From NCBI GenBank assembly GCA_964030785.1, contig OZ034974.1, forward strand, positions 46,816,003 through 46,880,002: 64,000 nt of DNA, read 5' to 3'. The translations under genes and the position numbers were made by a program. Position 1 is the first letter of the stretch, and the number at the start of each line of letters is the position of its first letter. Shown in pieces: positions 34,976 through 45,599 of this stretch. Under the pieces are notes generated by a model. It saw only the letters and a list, made by a program, of their open reading frames with translations, did not search any database and was not told the origin of the DNA. The stretch comes from Siderastrea siderea. Taxonomy: Eukaryota > Cnidaria > Anthozoa > Scleractinia > Rhizangiidae.

Positions 34976-36986
34976 GGCCACATCTCCACATCTGCCTTGG
35001 ATGATACAAAATCCGTTATTGGAAGGCCAAGAGTTTCATACAATTTGGCTTCCACACGTACCAAATCGGAAATTAAGAAAAAAGCGAGGCGGTTTTGCAA
35101 TGCGAATAAGACCAACTTGATGCAGCAGCTGGATGAAATTTCTCAAGGCTGTTCTAAACAAGTGCTTGAGGACATATCCACTTCAAAAATGTCCTTTGCA
35201 AAGGTAGGTTGCTTTCACCCTACATCTTGGGTACTTTCTCTTAATGGCTTTTACCCTGAAGGCATAACGCTCAGGTAACAACAGTCTCTTTATTTGTATT
35301 TTTCAGATTGAGGAATTTGTTACCAAGTAGGGCAATTTACATTTATTGATTATTTCTTGAACTTTCGTTTACGACACTGTGAGAACAACATCGATTCTGT
35401 TGGGGTTGGAGTTAAGGCCTGTTTATATGGGGAATTGAGGCCACGTTGTTTTCGAATTCACTTGAATTTTTCCCCAAGTCATAAAAGGACTCGTACATTA
35501 AAGGAAGGGTAATTAGTTGTCCCTTGGTCCACCCAACTTCATCAAGCCAGTTTCACCTTCCCCTAGGCAAATACTCTCAAAATTTCAAAAAAATAATGAT
35601 TCACTGAGAGAGGTGGGTGATCTATGAGACCATCTCACCTTAATTTAAAATTATACAGCAGTGTATTCTTGAAAAAAGTTACCATCATGATATCTTTCTA
35701 ATTTGAGAAAGGGACCATATACAGGGACTGATAACAGGTTTCCTATCGTTGAATACATCAGATAAGCTGTTGTGCTTGTAAAAGTTATCCAATACAAAAA
35801 TTATTCTTTGTACACCTATTTCAAGTAAGGTTGCTTCAGTGATGCACGGTGCATGATCCTTGCTTCATAGACCGCAAAGCATCATGTTTGCTAAAATAAT
35901 AAATGTATTGATCACTTTTCTCGCTGAACGCTCCAGAGAAAACCAAATCTTAAAAGATATACATTTGCTCTTGCATTAGGACTAATAACTAGAGAAAGGC
36001 AGCGATAAATTTAACGAGCATAATGCACTGTGGTCTATGAAACATGCATCACTGAAGCAACCTTTTTTGAAATAGGTATATATACGTTGTAGACCTTTCC
36101 TGCATTCCACTTTGGTACGTACAAACAATAGAACTAGAATTGGGTTGGGGTGGACAGTTTCTTGTATTTTAGTCCGCTATGACCAGTTTGTCGGAATACA
36201 GGAAACTTAGGTCTACTGGGCTAAAACCAGCCATAAAAGTCCTTCTGTAATAACCAAAAAAGTAATTTGTAATTTTTAGGTACAACAGTCAATGTCTGAT
36301 AAGATCACAGCTGGGTTGGCAGCTTCTTATCAATCGGCAAAGACATCAGATGAGCGAATAAAGATTCTCAGTTCAGTTGCCCTTGTCATGTCAAATAAAC
36401 AGCTAAAAGACATCTTCAAACGAACTGACAGAAACGGACAAATCCAGCCCTGCAATGACTATGAAATTACAAAAGCATGACTGCACAATGAGAACTATGG
36501 TGCTGCGGCTGATGGCTCACAAAAGACCAGAATCATCAGAATTTGTACATCGGCAGAAGACGTTGCTTTTTAAATTGACTTTCTCCACAACCCTGAATCC
36601 GTTGAACGGTCCTCATACAAAACGGCATCCTGTGAAGGAAGGAAAGGCAGCTGGATAAGTGAGTTGCTTGGAGGAGGCACCCAGCCTGTATTGTGGCTTA
36701 AAAAAACAAATCATCTCTGTATCAATAATGTAAATTAGAATGTGACAAAAATGCGAGAAAACCAATAGATAGGTTACATTTCAACTTACATGGTTGCATA
36801 AAACATTAAACAATCTATCCTTACTCCTGAGCCTCACTGACCTCGCTTCCATATTTTTCAAATAATGTATTGGCATGCAGGGCCAAAAATATTGATCTTT
36901 TTACCTTCCATCATCTCTTCTGTTTTGTGATATTTTGTTGTTGTTTTTTAAAATACTTCAGCCACCCATTCACTTCTGGCCAAAAA

Positions 36987-37020
36987 GTGTGTGTGTGTGT
37001 GTGTGGGGGGGGGGGGGGGG
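36987..37020. repeat. (GT)n followed by G16
   Basis: A dinucleotide GT tract of nine repeats (36987-37004) runs into a 16-base G homopolymer (37005-37020), inside the intron that also carries the SINE. Confidence 0.9.
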
Positions 37021-37114
37021 TATAGAGGGGGAGAGCTGACTTCCAAAAGGGGGGCTTGATGGAGCTTTTTCGGTAATAGCCAAAACAATTGCAATCCTTG
37101 AGGATGGTGCCTCC

Positions 37115-37405
37115 TAATACAGTGGTGTAGTTGTCAGCACGCTGGACTTCAGATCTGAATGTTGGTTGCTCGAGGCCCAGACCCTGTCATCGTGTTGTTC
37201 CCTTGGGCAAGAAGCTTTACTCCACATTGTCTCTCCACCCAGGTGTACTATGGGTACCAGCAACATACTGCTAGGGGTAACACTGCGATAGACTAGCATC
37301 CCATCCAGGGGGGAGTAGCAAAACTCGCAGTTACTTCATGCTACAGAAATCAGGTTAAGCCCCAGTCACGTGGGCCTCATTCGCTTGTGTGCGACTTAAC
37401 CTTTA
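37115..37405. mobile_element. SINE-like insertion
   Basis: A tRNA-like head (GTGGTGTAGTTGTCAGCACG, with a damaged box-B-like GGTTGCTCGAGG) is followed by a body. The body contains CCTTGGGCAAGAAGCTTTAC, CACCCAGGTGTACTATGGG and CCCATCCAGGGGGGAGTAGC, phrases typical of an invertebrate SINE family. It lies in an intron of the decayed transposase-derived gene. Poly-A tail and target duplication are not clear. Confidence 0.6.
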
Positions 37406-39289
37406 CCTATGGTGCATGTGCCTCCAAATAGCATGACTCGAGCCAAATATTTTCTCATCCATCCCTACCAGTAAGTTATAAGTACATACCCATTATATCA
37501 CTCAGGTCATCCCTTGGTCAAAAAAATTCTTGAGATCTGCATGATCTGAATTTTAAAGAAGTGTGAAACAGTTTAAAAAATTAGAAATACTAACTAACAA
37601 CCTACACTGTAAGTGCATGTTTTACAAGCTGAAAAAGTTGTTTGTGATGTTTATTTAGGAAAAACCAAATTCTACGAAGGATTACAGGCTGGCAATTTCA
37701 AAGAGTTGGTTGAAATGGCTGGCCTATGTAATATCTGTACTGAGAATGGCGCAGAGAACTTTGCCAAATTAGATGTCCTACTGGCAAGTTTAGAAGAACA
37801 CTGGCACAAACACAACACTACACAGTGTCCGATCCCTGATCTAGCCTTACGTGCCAAGCAATATAAGGGTTACCTTTTGTCAGATTTCAACAACCACCTG
37901 GAGATTCATAGTGAGTGTGCAACACATTGCATGAGATGGTACTTATCACCTGAACCAGCATGTCCATCTGTGCACCCACACAGTTGCCACAGTTGCAATG
38001 AACGACGGTCACTTTTTAGTGAAATAAAGAATGTCATGGACTGTTTGAATGTGGAGCAAAGTGAAAAAATAGTTATTCAACAAAATCTAGATCAAATTGA
38101 GGAGAGTCTGCACATCTACATATCCCATCTTGTGAGGGGAAAATACCAGCGATGCCAATTTTTAAGTCAAATTAACAATTTAAAAAAAGGGGAGACAATC
38201 ATTGTTGTTGACTATATGATGAAGTTGCCATTTCAAAGACTACACAAGCCACAGAAGGACTGGTTTGGGAAAAAAGGAGTCTCATTACATGGAGCAATGT
38301 TTATTTTTCATGATTACGCTGATGGTCCTCTTATGACAATTTCACGACAACTTCTCTGAAAATGACGACAGACAGAACTGGTATTTTTCTGCAAGTTGCA
38401 TAGAACAAAGTATTGTTAATTTTAAAAAGCTACACCCTGAAGTCGTAAGTGCAACACTTTGGTCAGACAATGGTGCCCACGTTACCTGGCTATAGGCCAT
38501 ATTTTCCAAAAAACTGGGGTGAAAGTTACGGCTTTCAATAACTTTGAAGCCCAAAAGGGTAAAACAAAACTTGACAGCCACTATGCTGTCCTAAAGTTTG
38601 CCTTAAAGGCATACAGGCATGAAGGCCATGACATTTTGTCCCCTCCAGACATTGTGGCGGGAACAGAAAGACTCGGGGGTACTAATGTTTATGAAATTAC
38701 CCTTGATCGAGATAAAGAGCCTCAATCTGCCAAAACATAGCAAGGCATTTCCAAGTACTTCAGTTTTGTTTATGAGTACAGTGAAAATGGAGAATGCAGT
38801 GCAATTACAGCCCAAGAACAGACAGGTGTGGGACCAACTACCAGGCTTAAAAATTGATAACTTGTGGGCAAACCCAATTTCTGAGACTGGGGCTTCCACA
38901 CAATTTGACCTTGCAAAGGGAAAGGAAAAAACTCCACTCATCGAGAAAAAGCAAATGTCTTCAACACCTGAGTTACAACCTCAGCAAGCACAGGTGTGTC
39001 AAACTGTGTTGAACAACTCTGTTCTAGGTGTCTGGATTGTGGAGCTTGTTTTCTGAGAGAAGGGAATTTGGTGTTACATAAAGGAAGTAACATCTGTCAA
39101 AAAAGTCAAAAATCAAAACGGGCACTTGCTATTTGACAAAATCTAATCAGAGATGATGAAACACTTGCCTCTTCCCTACAGAAAGCCAAACGATTCAAGG
39201 ATTTAGCAATCAACAAAAGTGATGCTGAGGTAAACACTGAAAAACAATGCCAAAACCAGTGGAAAAAATGATTCAAGGAAAAGACTTAA

Positions 39290-39800
39290 AGTGGTACTAT
39301 GATCAAAAAATCACTTTTATTTTTTCTTCGGATTTCGAAACTATGTTTATTAAACACTCCCCAAGCGAAATTATAAGCCTTAATTTTGAGAAGAAGACCG
39401 TTAATTTAAACTGCAATTTTCTGTTTTAATGGTCCGCCATTGTTACACCAGAAAGGATACAATGACGTCATACACTCAAGAGCCGTAGAATGCAGTGTGT
39501 GTGAAAGTGCCTTATTTAGTATGCAGCACGGGAGTTTTGAGCTTTCACACTCTCAAACTCGTGTTTTGCATAATTTGTAAGCCGCGTTCACACACTACAT
39601 TTTACAGCTCTTGAGTGTATGACGTCATTGTATCCTTTCTGGTGTAATAATGGCAGACCATTAAACCGGAAAATTGCAGTTTAAATTAACGGTCTTCTTC
39701 TCAAAATTAACGCTTATAATTTCGCTTGGGGAGTGTTTAACAAACATAGTTTCGAAATCCGAAGAAAAAATAAAAGTGATTTTTTGATCATAGTACCACT
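39290..39800. mobile_element. 511-bp foldback MITE with TTAA target sites
   Basis: The element starts AGTGGTACTATGATC and ends with its complement. It is flanked on both sides by TTAA (39286-39289 and 39801-39804). The arms are inverted for about 200 bp, including the GGATACAATGACGTCAT block and ACTCAAGAGC. TTAA duplication is used by piggyBac and Kolobok elements. It sits within the coding part of the pseudogene 34428-40030. Confidence 0.88.
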
Positions 39801-40030
39801 TTAAAAAGCCATCAGGGAAAAGAAAAACAGTACGATTTCTAAGTAGCAAATAGCAGTTATGATCGGGTGCTATGATAAGGGAAAGGACTTGTCAAAGCGT
39901 TACACTCCAGCAATGTGCCAGAAAGAAATGAGGTCCAATCCAGAAATTGGACCTGAAAATACTCTGACAGAGAGTCAAATAAGGTCATCCTGGTGTAGGC
40001 ATCACAGATCACAAAACAATACACAGCAAT

Positions 40031-41357
40031 GACAAATTACACCTCAAAAATCAATCCATGTCGTACACTGATATAGCCACATTCAGTGTCACATGCATAG
40101 CAGTTATCTTTCGACATCCAAAAGAAAAACTTAGTGGGGTACTTAAGTAATTGTCTAGACATTGTGCCTTTGTGTAATACAAAGGGTTGGATTATTGACT
40201 GTCATTGTTAAAACTGATATGAGCTGTACCTTTGTTGAACTTTGGAATAAGGGGAAAAATGGTTGGTTAAAGTTCTGAAGATTGCATTACAAAATATTAG
40301 CCATTCCTTGTTGATTTCCTAATATGGTCAGGCAATTCAGTTTCATTGTGACTACCCAAACTGGTCCAGGTAACATTTTAAAAAAGTGTGGAACCAAAAA
40401 TGTCTTTTGCAATGTCAGAGACTGCCCATTTTCCCCTTATTTCTCTAAAATAAATAATCCATATGATGATAATCTTGAAGTACAGTCAAAGATTTTCTAA
40501 TGTGGGAACTTATGATGGCCATGGCTTAAGTAATACACCTCACTTACCAGAGTAGGTGTCTTCTCTGTGATGGTGTCATTTCGTATCTCAGTATGCTCTA
40601 TTTGGAAGGTGACAAAAATAATTTTAATCACAGTTAAAGAAAACATTACAATAAAAATTTTTCTGAGGTTGCCTATAGCATAAAGCTTTCTGTGATAAAA
40701 TGTTGGCATTTTGTTTCCCAGGAAAGACATCTCTTAGCCTTAATCAATATTGCAGCTTCATAAATCTCCCCATTTCTATCTATATGGATATATACATGAA
40801 TAATTATATGTTGATCATGAAGCAGAAAAGATGTTTCAACGTTTAGAAGACTGGCCACAGGATTTACGAGAACTACGTAAGTATTTGCTAACTGTGTAAA
40901 AAAATAAACCGACAAATTCTTACTTGCTACTTGCCAAAATTTTATCACAAATACCATTATTTTATAATAAATGAATGCATGAACACAGCTGAAACCATCA
41001 TGAATACAGCTTAGTTTCAGAATCTCAGTCTTCCACTTTATTTTTGAGTTATTCCACTTAGACTTGCATTTATGGCCATTTGTTTCTCCATTATAAGCCA
41101 ATTTGCCTTGTGTTTGTCCACTTCTCATGCAGACAGCATTTCAAAACCATTTCAGCTTTTGGTTGTTGCAAAAAAATGAAGTCAGTTTTTTGTCTCTCCT
41201 CCTACTGATCATAACTTGCATCATAATAATCAATAACATTGATGTTATGATGCAATCTCCATTTTAGGCCTTGTTCTAAGAAAACTCACAGGGATCCAAG
41301 AGGTTCTCAGCTAGAAATTTGGGATGCCAAATAGCTTTCCATTTTCTTCAACTTTTA
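40031..41357. other. Non-coding stretch
   Basis: AT-rich, with no convincing exon; the longer minus-strand frame at 40673-41128 has no domain features and low complexity. Ends at the TA target site of the next transposon. Confidence 0.45.
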
Positions 41358-41430
41358 CACCGCAAAGCGCGCTACCGTTTCCACTAGACCAAGATTTTTG
41401 ACACTTTTTTGACACTTTTTCGACACTTTT
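41358..41430 (+). repeat. Left terminal inverted repeat with GACACTTTTT motifs
   Basis: TIR matching 44735-44810 in reverse complement. Three GACACTTTTTT-type motifs follow the TIR core and could be transposase binding sites (inference). Confidence 0.85.
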
Positions 41431-41520
41431 TTGATTGAGGGGCGGAGTTTGTCGTACAGCTTGTAATTAGCGCGCGTGAACAAGACGCCGTACACGTAAA
41501 TAAGATTACTCAGCCAGAGA

Positions 41521-42670
41521 ATGAATTTTCAAGGAATTCGTAAGTAAAAAATAAAAAAAAAAAAGACTGAATTCATCTGTCTGAAGGTATTTCAATTTTA
41601 ATGGCAGTATTTTTTTTACATCCGCAGCAAACATACAATTACGTGTAAACACAAACGGCGGCTTACACGATAATGGCAGAGCACTACCTTCTCTTGTTCG
41701 TGAGTGGATATTAGATTTGAACCACCAAGGTTTAGGTCAACGTGCTATTGCAAGAGAGGTCAGAACTACTCATACATTTGTAAACAACGTTATTAGAAGT
41801 TACGATGTAACAAATTCGTCTATTCGTATACCACGAGCCAATTTTGCTGAGCCTAAAATTGACACTAATGTTCTTGAATACATTGAAGTGCAAAAGCACA
41901 TAAAACCGAGCACATACGCGTCTGAGATACAGCAAAGGCTACTGTTAGATGGAGTGGTTCACCCCAATGACTTGCCAGGAACATCACAAATCAATCGACG
42001 ACTCAGAGAACACCTCATGTTCAGTAAGAAGAAACTGACAGTTCGTCCTCTTGAAGCAGAAAAGCCAGGTGCACTGGATCGGCAAAACGAATATTTGCAA
42101 GCTATATCAAGGTATCCAGCCAGCAAGGTTCATTTCTTTGATGAATCAAGTGTGATCAAAACAACGGGTAATCGCAAGTATGGAAACGCTAGGGTCGGCG
42201 AGCGAGCTATTGAACTGCAGCGTTACGCATCTAACGCGACATTTACAGTTAATTTGCTCCATTCAGTAGTCGGTGTTGATTGCTTCAATATTCTCCAAGG
42301 TCCATCAAATGGTTTGGAACTTCTAAATTTTTTCGACGATGCCCTACAGGTAGAACGGGCCGATGGAAGTGCCGCTCTAGAGCGTGGTGACGTTGTAGTA
42401 ATGGACAATTGCGGCTTTCACCACGCCCGCCACATTGAGCCATTGTTGCGGAATATGCTCAATAGATGCGGAATTGAGTTGATTTACCAACCACCGTACT
42501 CGCCACACCTAAATACATGTGAGTACTGTTTCAATCAGATCAAGCAATTTCTTCAACTGCACCAGTTGTTAGCAATGGATGAAACGGAAGTGGCAATTGG
42601 AGAAGCGATTTGCCATATCACAGCAGAAAACTCAGCCGGGTACTACAGGAAGTGTGGCTATCTAGTGTAA
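41521..42670 (+). CDS. Tc1/IS630-like DDE transposase with paired-domain-like N-terminus
   Basis: Predicted two-exon gene: ATG at 41521, donor GTAAGT at 41540, acceptor CCGCAG at 41622-41627, exon 2 41628-42670; 353 residues. The longest uninterrupted frame starts only at a TTG (41717), but homology-like sequence extends left in frame to the acceptor. N-terminal residues about 12-65 (NGGLHDNGRALPSLVREWI, then QG...RAIAREV) resemble the PAI half of a Pax paired domain, a helix-turn-helix DNA-binding fold also found in Tc1 transposases. The catalytic core follows: HFFDESSV (first D), VVMDNCGFHHA (second D), and YSPHLNTCEYCFNQIK with the usual third acidic residue (E) of the family. The transposase would bind the TIRs and cut and paste at TA. 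No stop or frame break is seen. IS630/Tc1 membership is strong; the precise subfamily is not. Confidence 0.82.
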
Positions 42671-43567
42671 AACAAACGATATATGAGGCACCGTGAACTT
42701 TTTTGCACGTTTGTTGAAGCGTGAAACATGCAAGTGTGTCCAAACAAAATGCAGTCTCCTACGCAGCCGTTTTTGGTTGGGGAGCGTTGTGTGACGCCAC
42801 TAAAAACGGCTGCGCTGCGCCAAAATGTCGTGTTTGTCACATCGCTCATTCGCTCATAAACGTTGGGATCCGCTTTGTTGAGACGTACAAATACAAAACG
42901 TAAATCTGAACAAGTAAAAAGGCTTAACATTAACAACTGAACAAAAGCGTTACAGTTTTTGTTCAAAATTGATTTTGATACAACAATTTGCACGTGCGGA
43001 GCTGTCAAAATGTCCATTTTCACACTTCAACAAACATATAAAAAGGTAGCTGTTTACGGTAAAAATCAAAGAAAAAAACGACAAGAAAAGAGGGAGAACA
43101 TATTACTCATATTGAATATTCGTAACAATTGATGTAAAACTAGTATTTATTTTAGTAACTGATTTGTTGATATTCACAAACATTTGCATATCAGTGCACT
43201 TGTTTGTTACAAGACCATTTCCGCCCCAGTGTAGTTTCTATTTTTGGCTCAGGTCCTGAGAATAAATAACTTTTGGAAGAACATTGCAATCAACAGGTAG
43301 ATTTAAAAATCTTCCTCGTAGTTGGGTAATATCAAACTCACTAAGAAGTTAAATCTTCATTTTGTGTCATCGTTATTTATAATTTTATCACACAATGAGC
43401 GAAAGTCCAAAACAACACGAGAAATGTAAACATCCAACAACAATAAAAGACGCATAATTCAACACAACAAAATATTTAATTTTCAGGCATAACTCGCCAA
43501 ATTCGAAACACAACATAAACACAAGGGTTGACAACGTCATACCAGTACAATTGAGTATGTTCAGTTA
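42671..43567. other. Intergenic centre of the two-gene transposon
   Basis: About 900 bp, AT-rich, between the two convergent stop codons. No open frame with a domain; likely 3' UTRs and polyadenylation regions of both genes. Confidence 0.5.
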
Positions 43568-44635
43568 CTAGAAACGGGCTGAAGAGCGGCGTTCTACTGC
43601 GCTATTCAAATACATGTCAACATTTCTATTTCGATACTGTTCAATCAGAACTGGTAATTGCCAGTCCTCGGTCACATTAAATTCAGGAATCTTTCCATTT
43701 AATGCTTTTTCGAGAATGAGAAGGTCACGGTCTAAAGAAACGCGGTCACTGTACTTGACTAAATTACGGACTTTTAGTCTGGGACGCATTACTGCAAAAA
43801 ACGAAGTTGACGCCCTCGTGCGGGACTCGCAGAACGCTTTCAGTTTTGATTCTGCATCACTATGTTCTTGTTGTAATCGTTTGATTTCTTTTTGCAGCTC
43901 CGATATCTTTTGTTTCAGCTCTGGGTGCTTGTCTCTCAAACCACAAGCGTCATGGGATGGACAGGGAGATGAAGAACATTTCGGTTTAGTATGTCCAGAC
44001 TTGTGACAATTTCCACAGAGCCTCGACCGTATAGCTGAGAGAGGCGTGAGAGCATCATTTTCGCGAGTGGCTTTGTGTAGTTCCTCTTCCGCACTCGATA
44101 ACAAGACTTTCTTTAAGTGGACGTTTTCGACTAATTCAGCTTTCACGTGGTCCAACGGGGATCGCTCAGCCGGTTTTACGCTAGGTATTACAGTAGATGT
44201 CGCGGCATTCTCAAAGCTTCTGTCTAATGAGCGGGGATCAAGCTTTTGTTCACTTTCGCTTGGAGAAGTAGACATTTCTTGCAGCTTCCTTTTTTTTGCC
44301 AGATCCAGCGGTTGAACAACAGGTGAATCTAGCTCACTGACCCTCAGAAGTATTTTCCGATATAACCCTTCATCTGCCGAACGAGCACGAACAAACATCT
44401 CTTGAAAGTTATCTGTGTCGTCCGCGTTAAGATTCACATAATCGCCATCTTCGTCCTTGTATCGTATCCGCAAAGTGTTGGACGTGTGATGTCGCAAGCT
44501 GCCGCAGGTCCGTCTGATATCCTCCACAAGCGAAGAAAAAGAATAATTTCGTACGATTCCATCAATAACGTCTGCTTCTGTATAAAACTTTACAAATTTA
44601 TCCTGGCCGTACTCAACTTTTATTTGGAACTTCAT
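43568..44635 (-). CDS. PB1-domain, zinc-knuckle and coiled-coil protein of the transposon
   Basis: 355 residues, single exon, ATG at 44635 about 100 bp inside the right TIR. Residues 1-100 look like a PB1 domain: start KFQIKVEYGQDKFVKFY with a basic cluster, then the acidic loop YKDEDGDYVNLNADDTDNF (OPCA-like). The middle is Ser/Pro/Lys-rich. Residues about 208-221 form a CCHC zinc knuckle (CGNCHKSGHTKPKC), and CPSHDACGLRDKHPE follows. Next is a coiled coil (KQKISELQKEIKRLQQEH), then a basic C-terminal part. PB1 domains make homo- or heterotypic head-to-tail assemblies. The protein may organise transposase or nucleic acid on the element (inference). Tc1-type elements normally encode only a transposase, so a second intact gene is unusual. 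Confidence 0.8.
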   Translation of the reverse strand: MKFQIKVEYGQDKFVKFYTEADVIDGIVRNYSFSSLVEDIRRTCGSLRHHTSNTLRIRYKDEDGDYVNLNADDTDNFQEMFVRARSADEGLYRKILLRVSELDSPVVQPLDLAKKRKLQEMSTSPSESEQKLDPRSLDRSFENAATSTVIPSVKPAERSPLDHVKAELVENVHLKKVLLSSAEEELHKATRENDALTPLSAIRSRLCGNCHKSGHTKPKCSSSPCPSHDACGLRDKHPELKQKISELQKEIKRLQQEHSDAESKLKAFCESRTRASTSFFAVMRPRLKVRNLVKYSDRVSLDRDLLILEKALNGKIPEFNVTEDWQLPVLIEQYRNRNVDMYLNSAVERRSSARF

Positions 44636-44734
44636 CTCGCGCCGACCGACTAATGTACTCCAAATAACTCGAGACTACTTGTCGCCCCACATATCAATCA
44701 CAGTGAACGCCCACTTTGACGTTGCGGCTCCTTT

Positions 44735-44810
44735 GTTAAAAGTGTCAAAAAAGTGTCAAAAATTCATCAAAAGTCTTGGTCTAGTGGAAACGGTAGCACG
44801 CTTCGCGCTG
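44735..44810 (-). repeat. Right terminal inverted repeat with GACACTTTTT motifs
   Basis: Counterpart of the left TIR. It contains two AAAAGTGTCAA motifs and ends in GCGCTG next to TA. Confidence 0.85.
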
Positions 44811-45215
44811 TAAGTAGAACTTAGGTGTACTCCCTCTTAATTCATTTCTAATGTTTAAATATTAGCATTTTAGTATTTTTAGTTAAATTTTATCTTATGT
44901 TTTCACAGTGCCCTATTAAAAACCACCTTGTGTGATATAGGCCATCTGTATAAAGAATTGCATTATTATTATTATTATAACTTTTTGAACAAACAAGATT
45001 TTTATCCTCTCGCCTGCTGAGAAATGTCAGTTGCCTGAAGCACCTGGCCCTTGCTGGTGCTTATTGTTAAAAAAACAAATTCACTTTTTTTCTAATTTTC
45101 AAGCCTTGAGCACTGTAAAAACCCAGCTTATGGTTTGACATTACCAGTCTTTCACTTTTCCTGTGTTTATTACTTTGGCAAAATTGAAATATTTTTTGAA
45201 ATTTTGTGAATTTCA

Positions 45216-45580
45216 GGAGAAACTGTTGTGTCCGTGTGTTAATGTGAAATTTAAAAGGTTTGGCATAAAAAAGAATGCATACAAATGATCACCATTCAGT
45301 ACAGTTCTGACAAAAATGTTATTTACAAATTTTTTTTTTCTTTATCTTTCGCCTCGCTTTGTCTAATTTTTCCCTCAGCTCCTCCCTCCTTCTAAGCTCT
45401 TCTCTTAGTTGTCTCTCAATTTCCTCCGGGCTTCTGAAATTAAATTTGGTTCAGAAGGACAAAATTCCCCAAAATAACACAATGTGTGAAACTGACACAG
45501 TTCAAAAAGTCAAAAACATAATTCACCTCTCCACTTCTTCTTCTTTAAAAACTACACCCTTCGGACGTTTTGCACACTTT
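45216..45580 (-). CDS. Two possible host exons: basic/Cys linker plus coiled coil
   Basis: On the minus strand an exon ending at donor AG-GTGAAT (about 45527) and one starting at TTTCAG (about 45435) join in phase. They encode KCAKRPKGVVFKEEEVER followed by SPEEIERQLREELRRREELR, a highly charged helix likely to form a coiled coil. The second exon stays open to a TGA near 45216. The upstream exon start (ATTTGCAG acceptor at about 45581) is weaker. I do not recognise the protein; it could belong to the larger class of charged-helix C-termini in transposase-derived host genes. Confidence 0.4.
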
Positions 45581-45599
45581 CTGCAAATTCTATTTACCG

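Larger units (their letters stand above)
34428..40030 (+). pseudogene. Second transposase-derived (DDE-like) multi-exon gene, decayed
   Basis: Plus-strand pieces in order. 34428: Cys-rich N-terminus (MECLQCKFCSKAV..., four or more CxxC pairs). After a one-base frame change in a T7 run comes a Pro/Thr/Gln repeat region, then a basic segment ending at a GTAGGT donor (about 35202). 36282: acceptor TTTTTAG and exon VQQSMSDKITAGL... with two in-frame stops (TGA near 36478, TAA near 36577). 37613-38359: conserved core with CATHCMRW, CHSC and a VVDYMMKLPFQ...FGKKGVSLHG block. Then a frame change, WSDNGAHV, another frame change, and GHIFQKTGVKV...KLDSHYAVLKFALKAY. Finally a Cys/His finger near 39000 (CLDCGACF) and a C-terminal piece after the MITE (39850-40020). 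The acidic residues in VVDY, WSDN and the KLDSHYA block fit an RNase H-like catalytic core. At least two stops and three frame changes mark it as dead. Family name not certain. Confidence 0.6.
41358..44810. mobile_element. Complete two-gene DNA transposon (Tc1/IS630-like) with TA target duplication
   Basis: Inverted ends of about 37 bp: CACCGCAAAGCGCGCTACCG at the left and CAGCGCGAAGCGTGCTACCG on the other strand at the right. Both continue CGTTTCCACTAGACCAAGA and are flanked by TA (41356-41357 and 44811-44812). Just inside each end lie repeated TTTTTTGACACTTT motifs. The 3,453 bp carry a rightward transposase gene (41521-42670) and a leftward PB1-domain gene (43568-44635), converging on about 900 bp of AT-rich DNA. 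Both frames look intact, so the element may be young. Confidence 0.85.

Noticed and set aside
40673..41128. 151-codon minus-strand frame
   Set aside because: Composition typical of translated AT-rich intergenic DNA and no recognisable motif.
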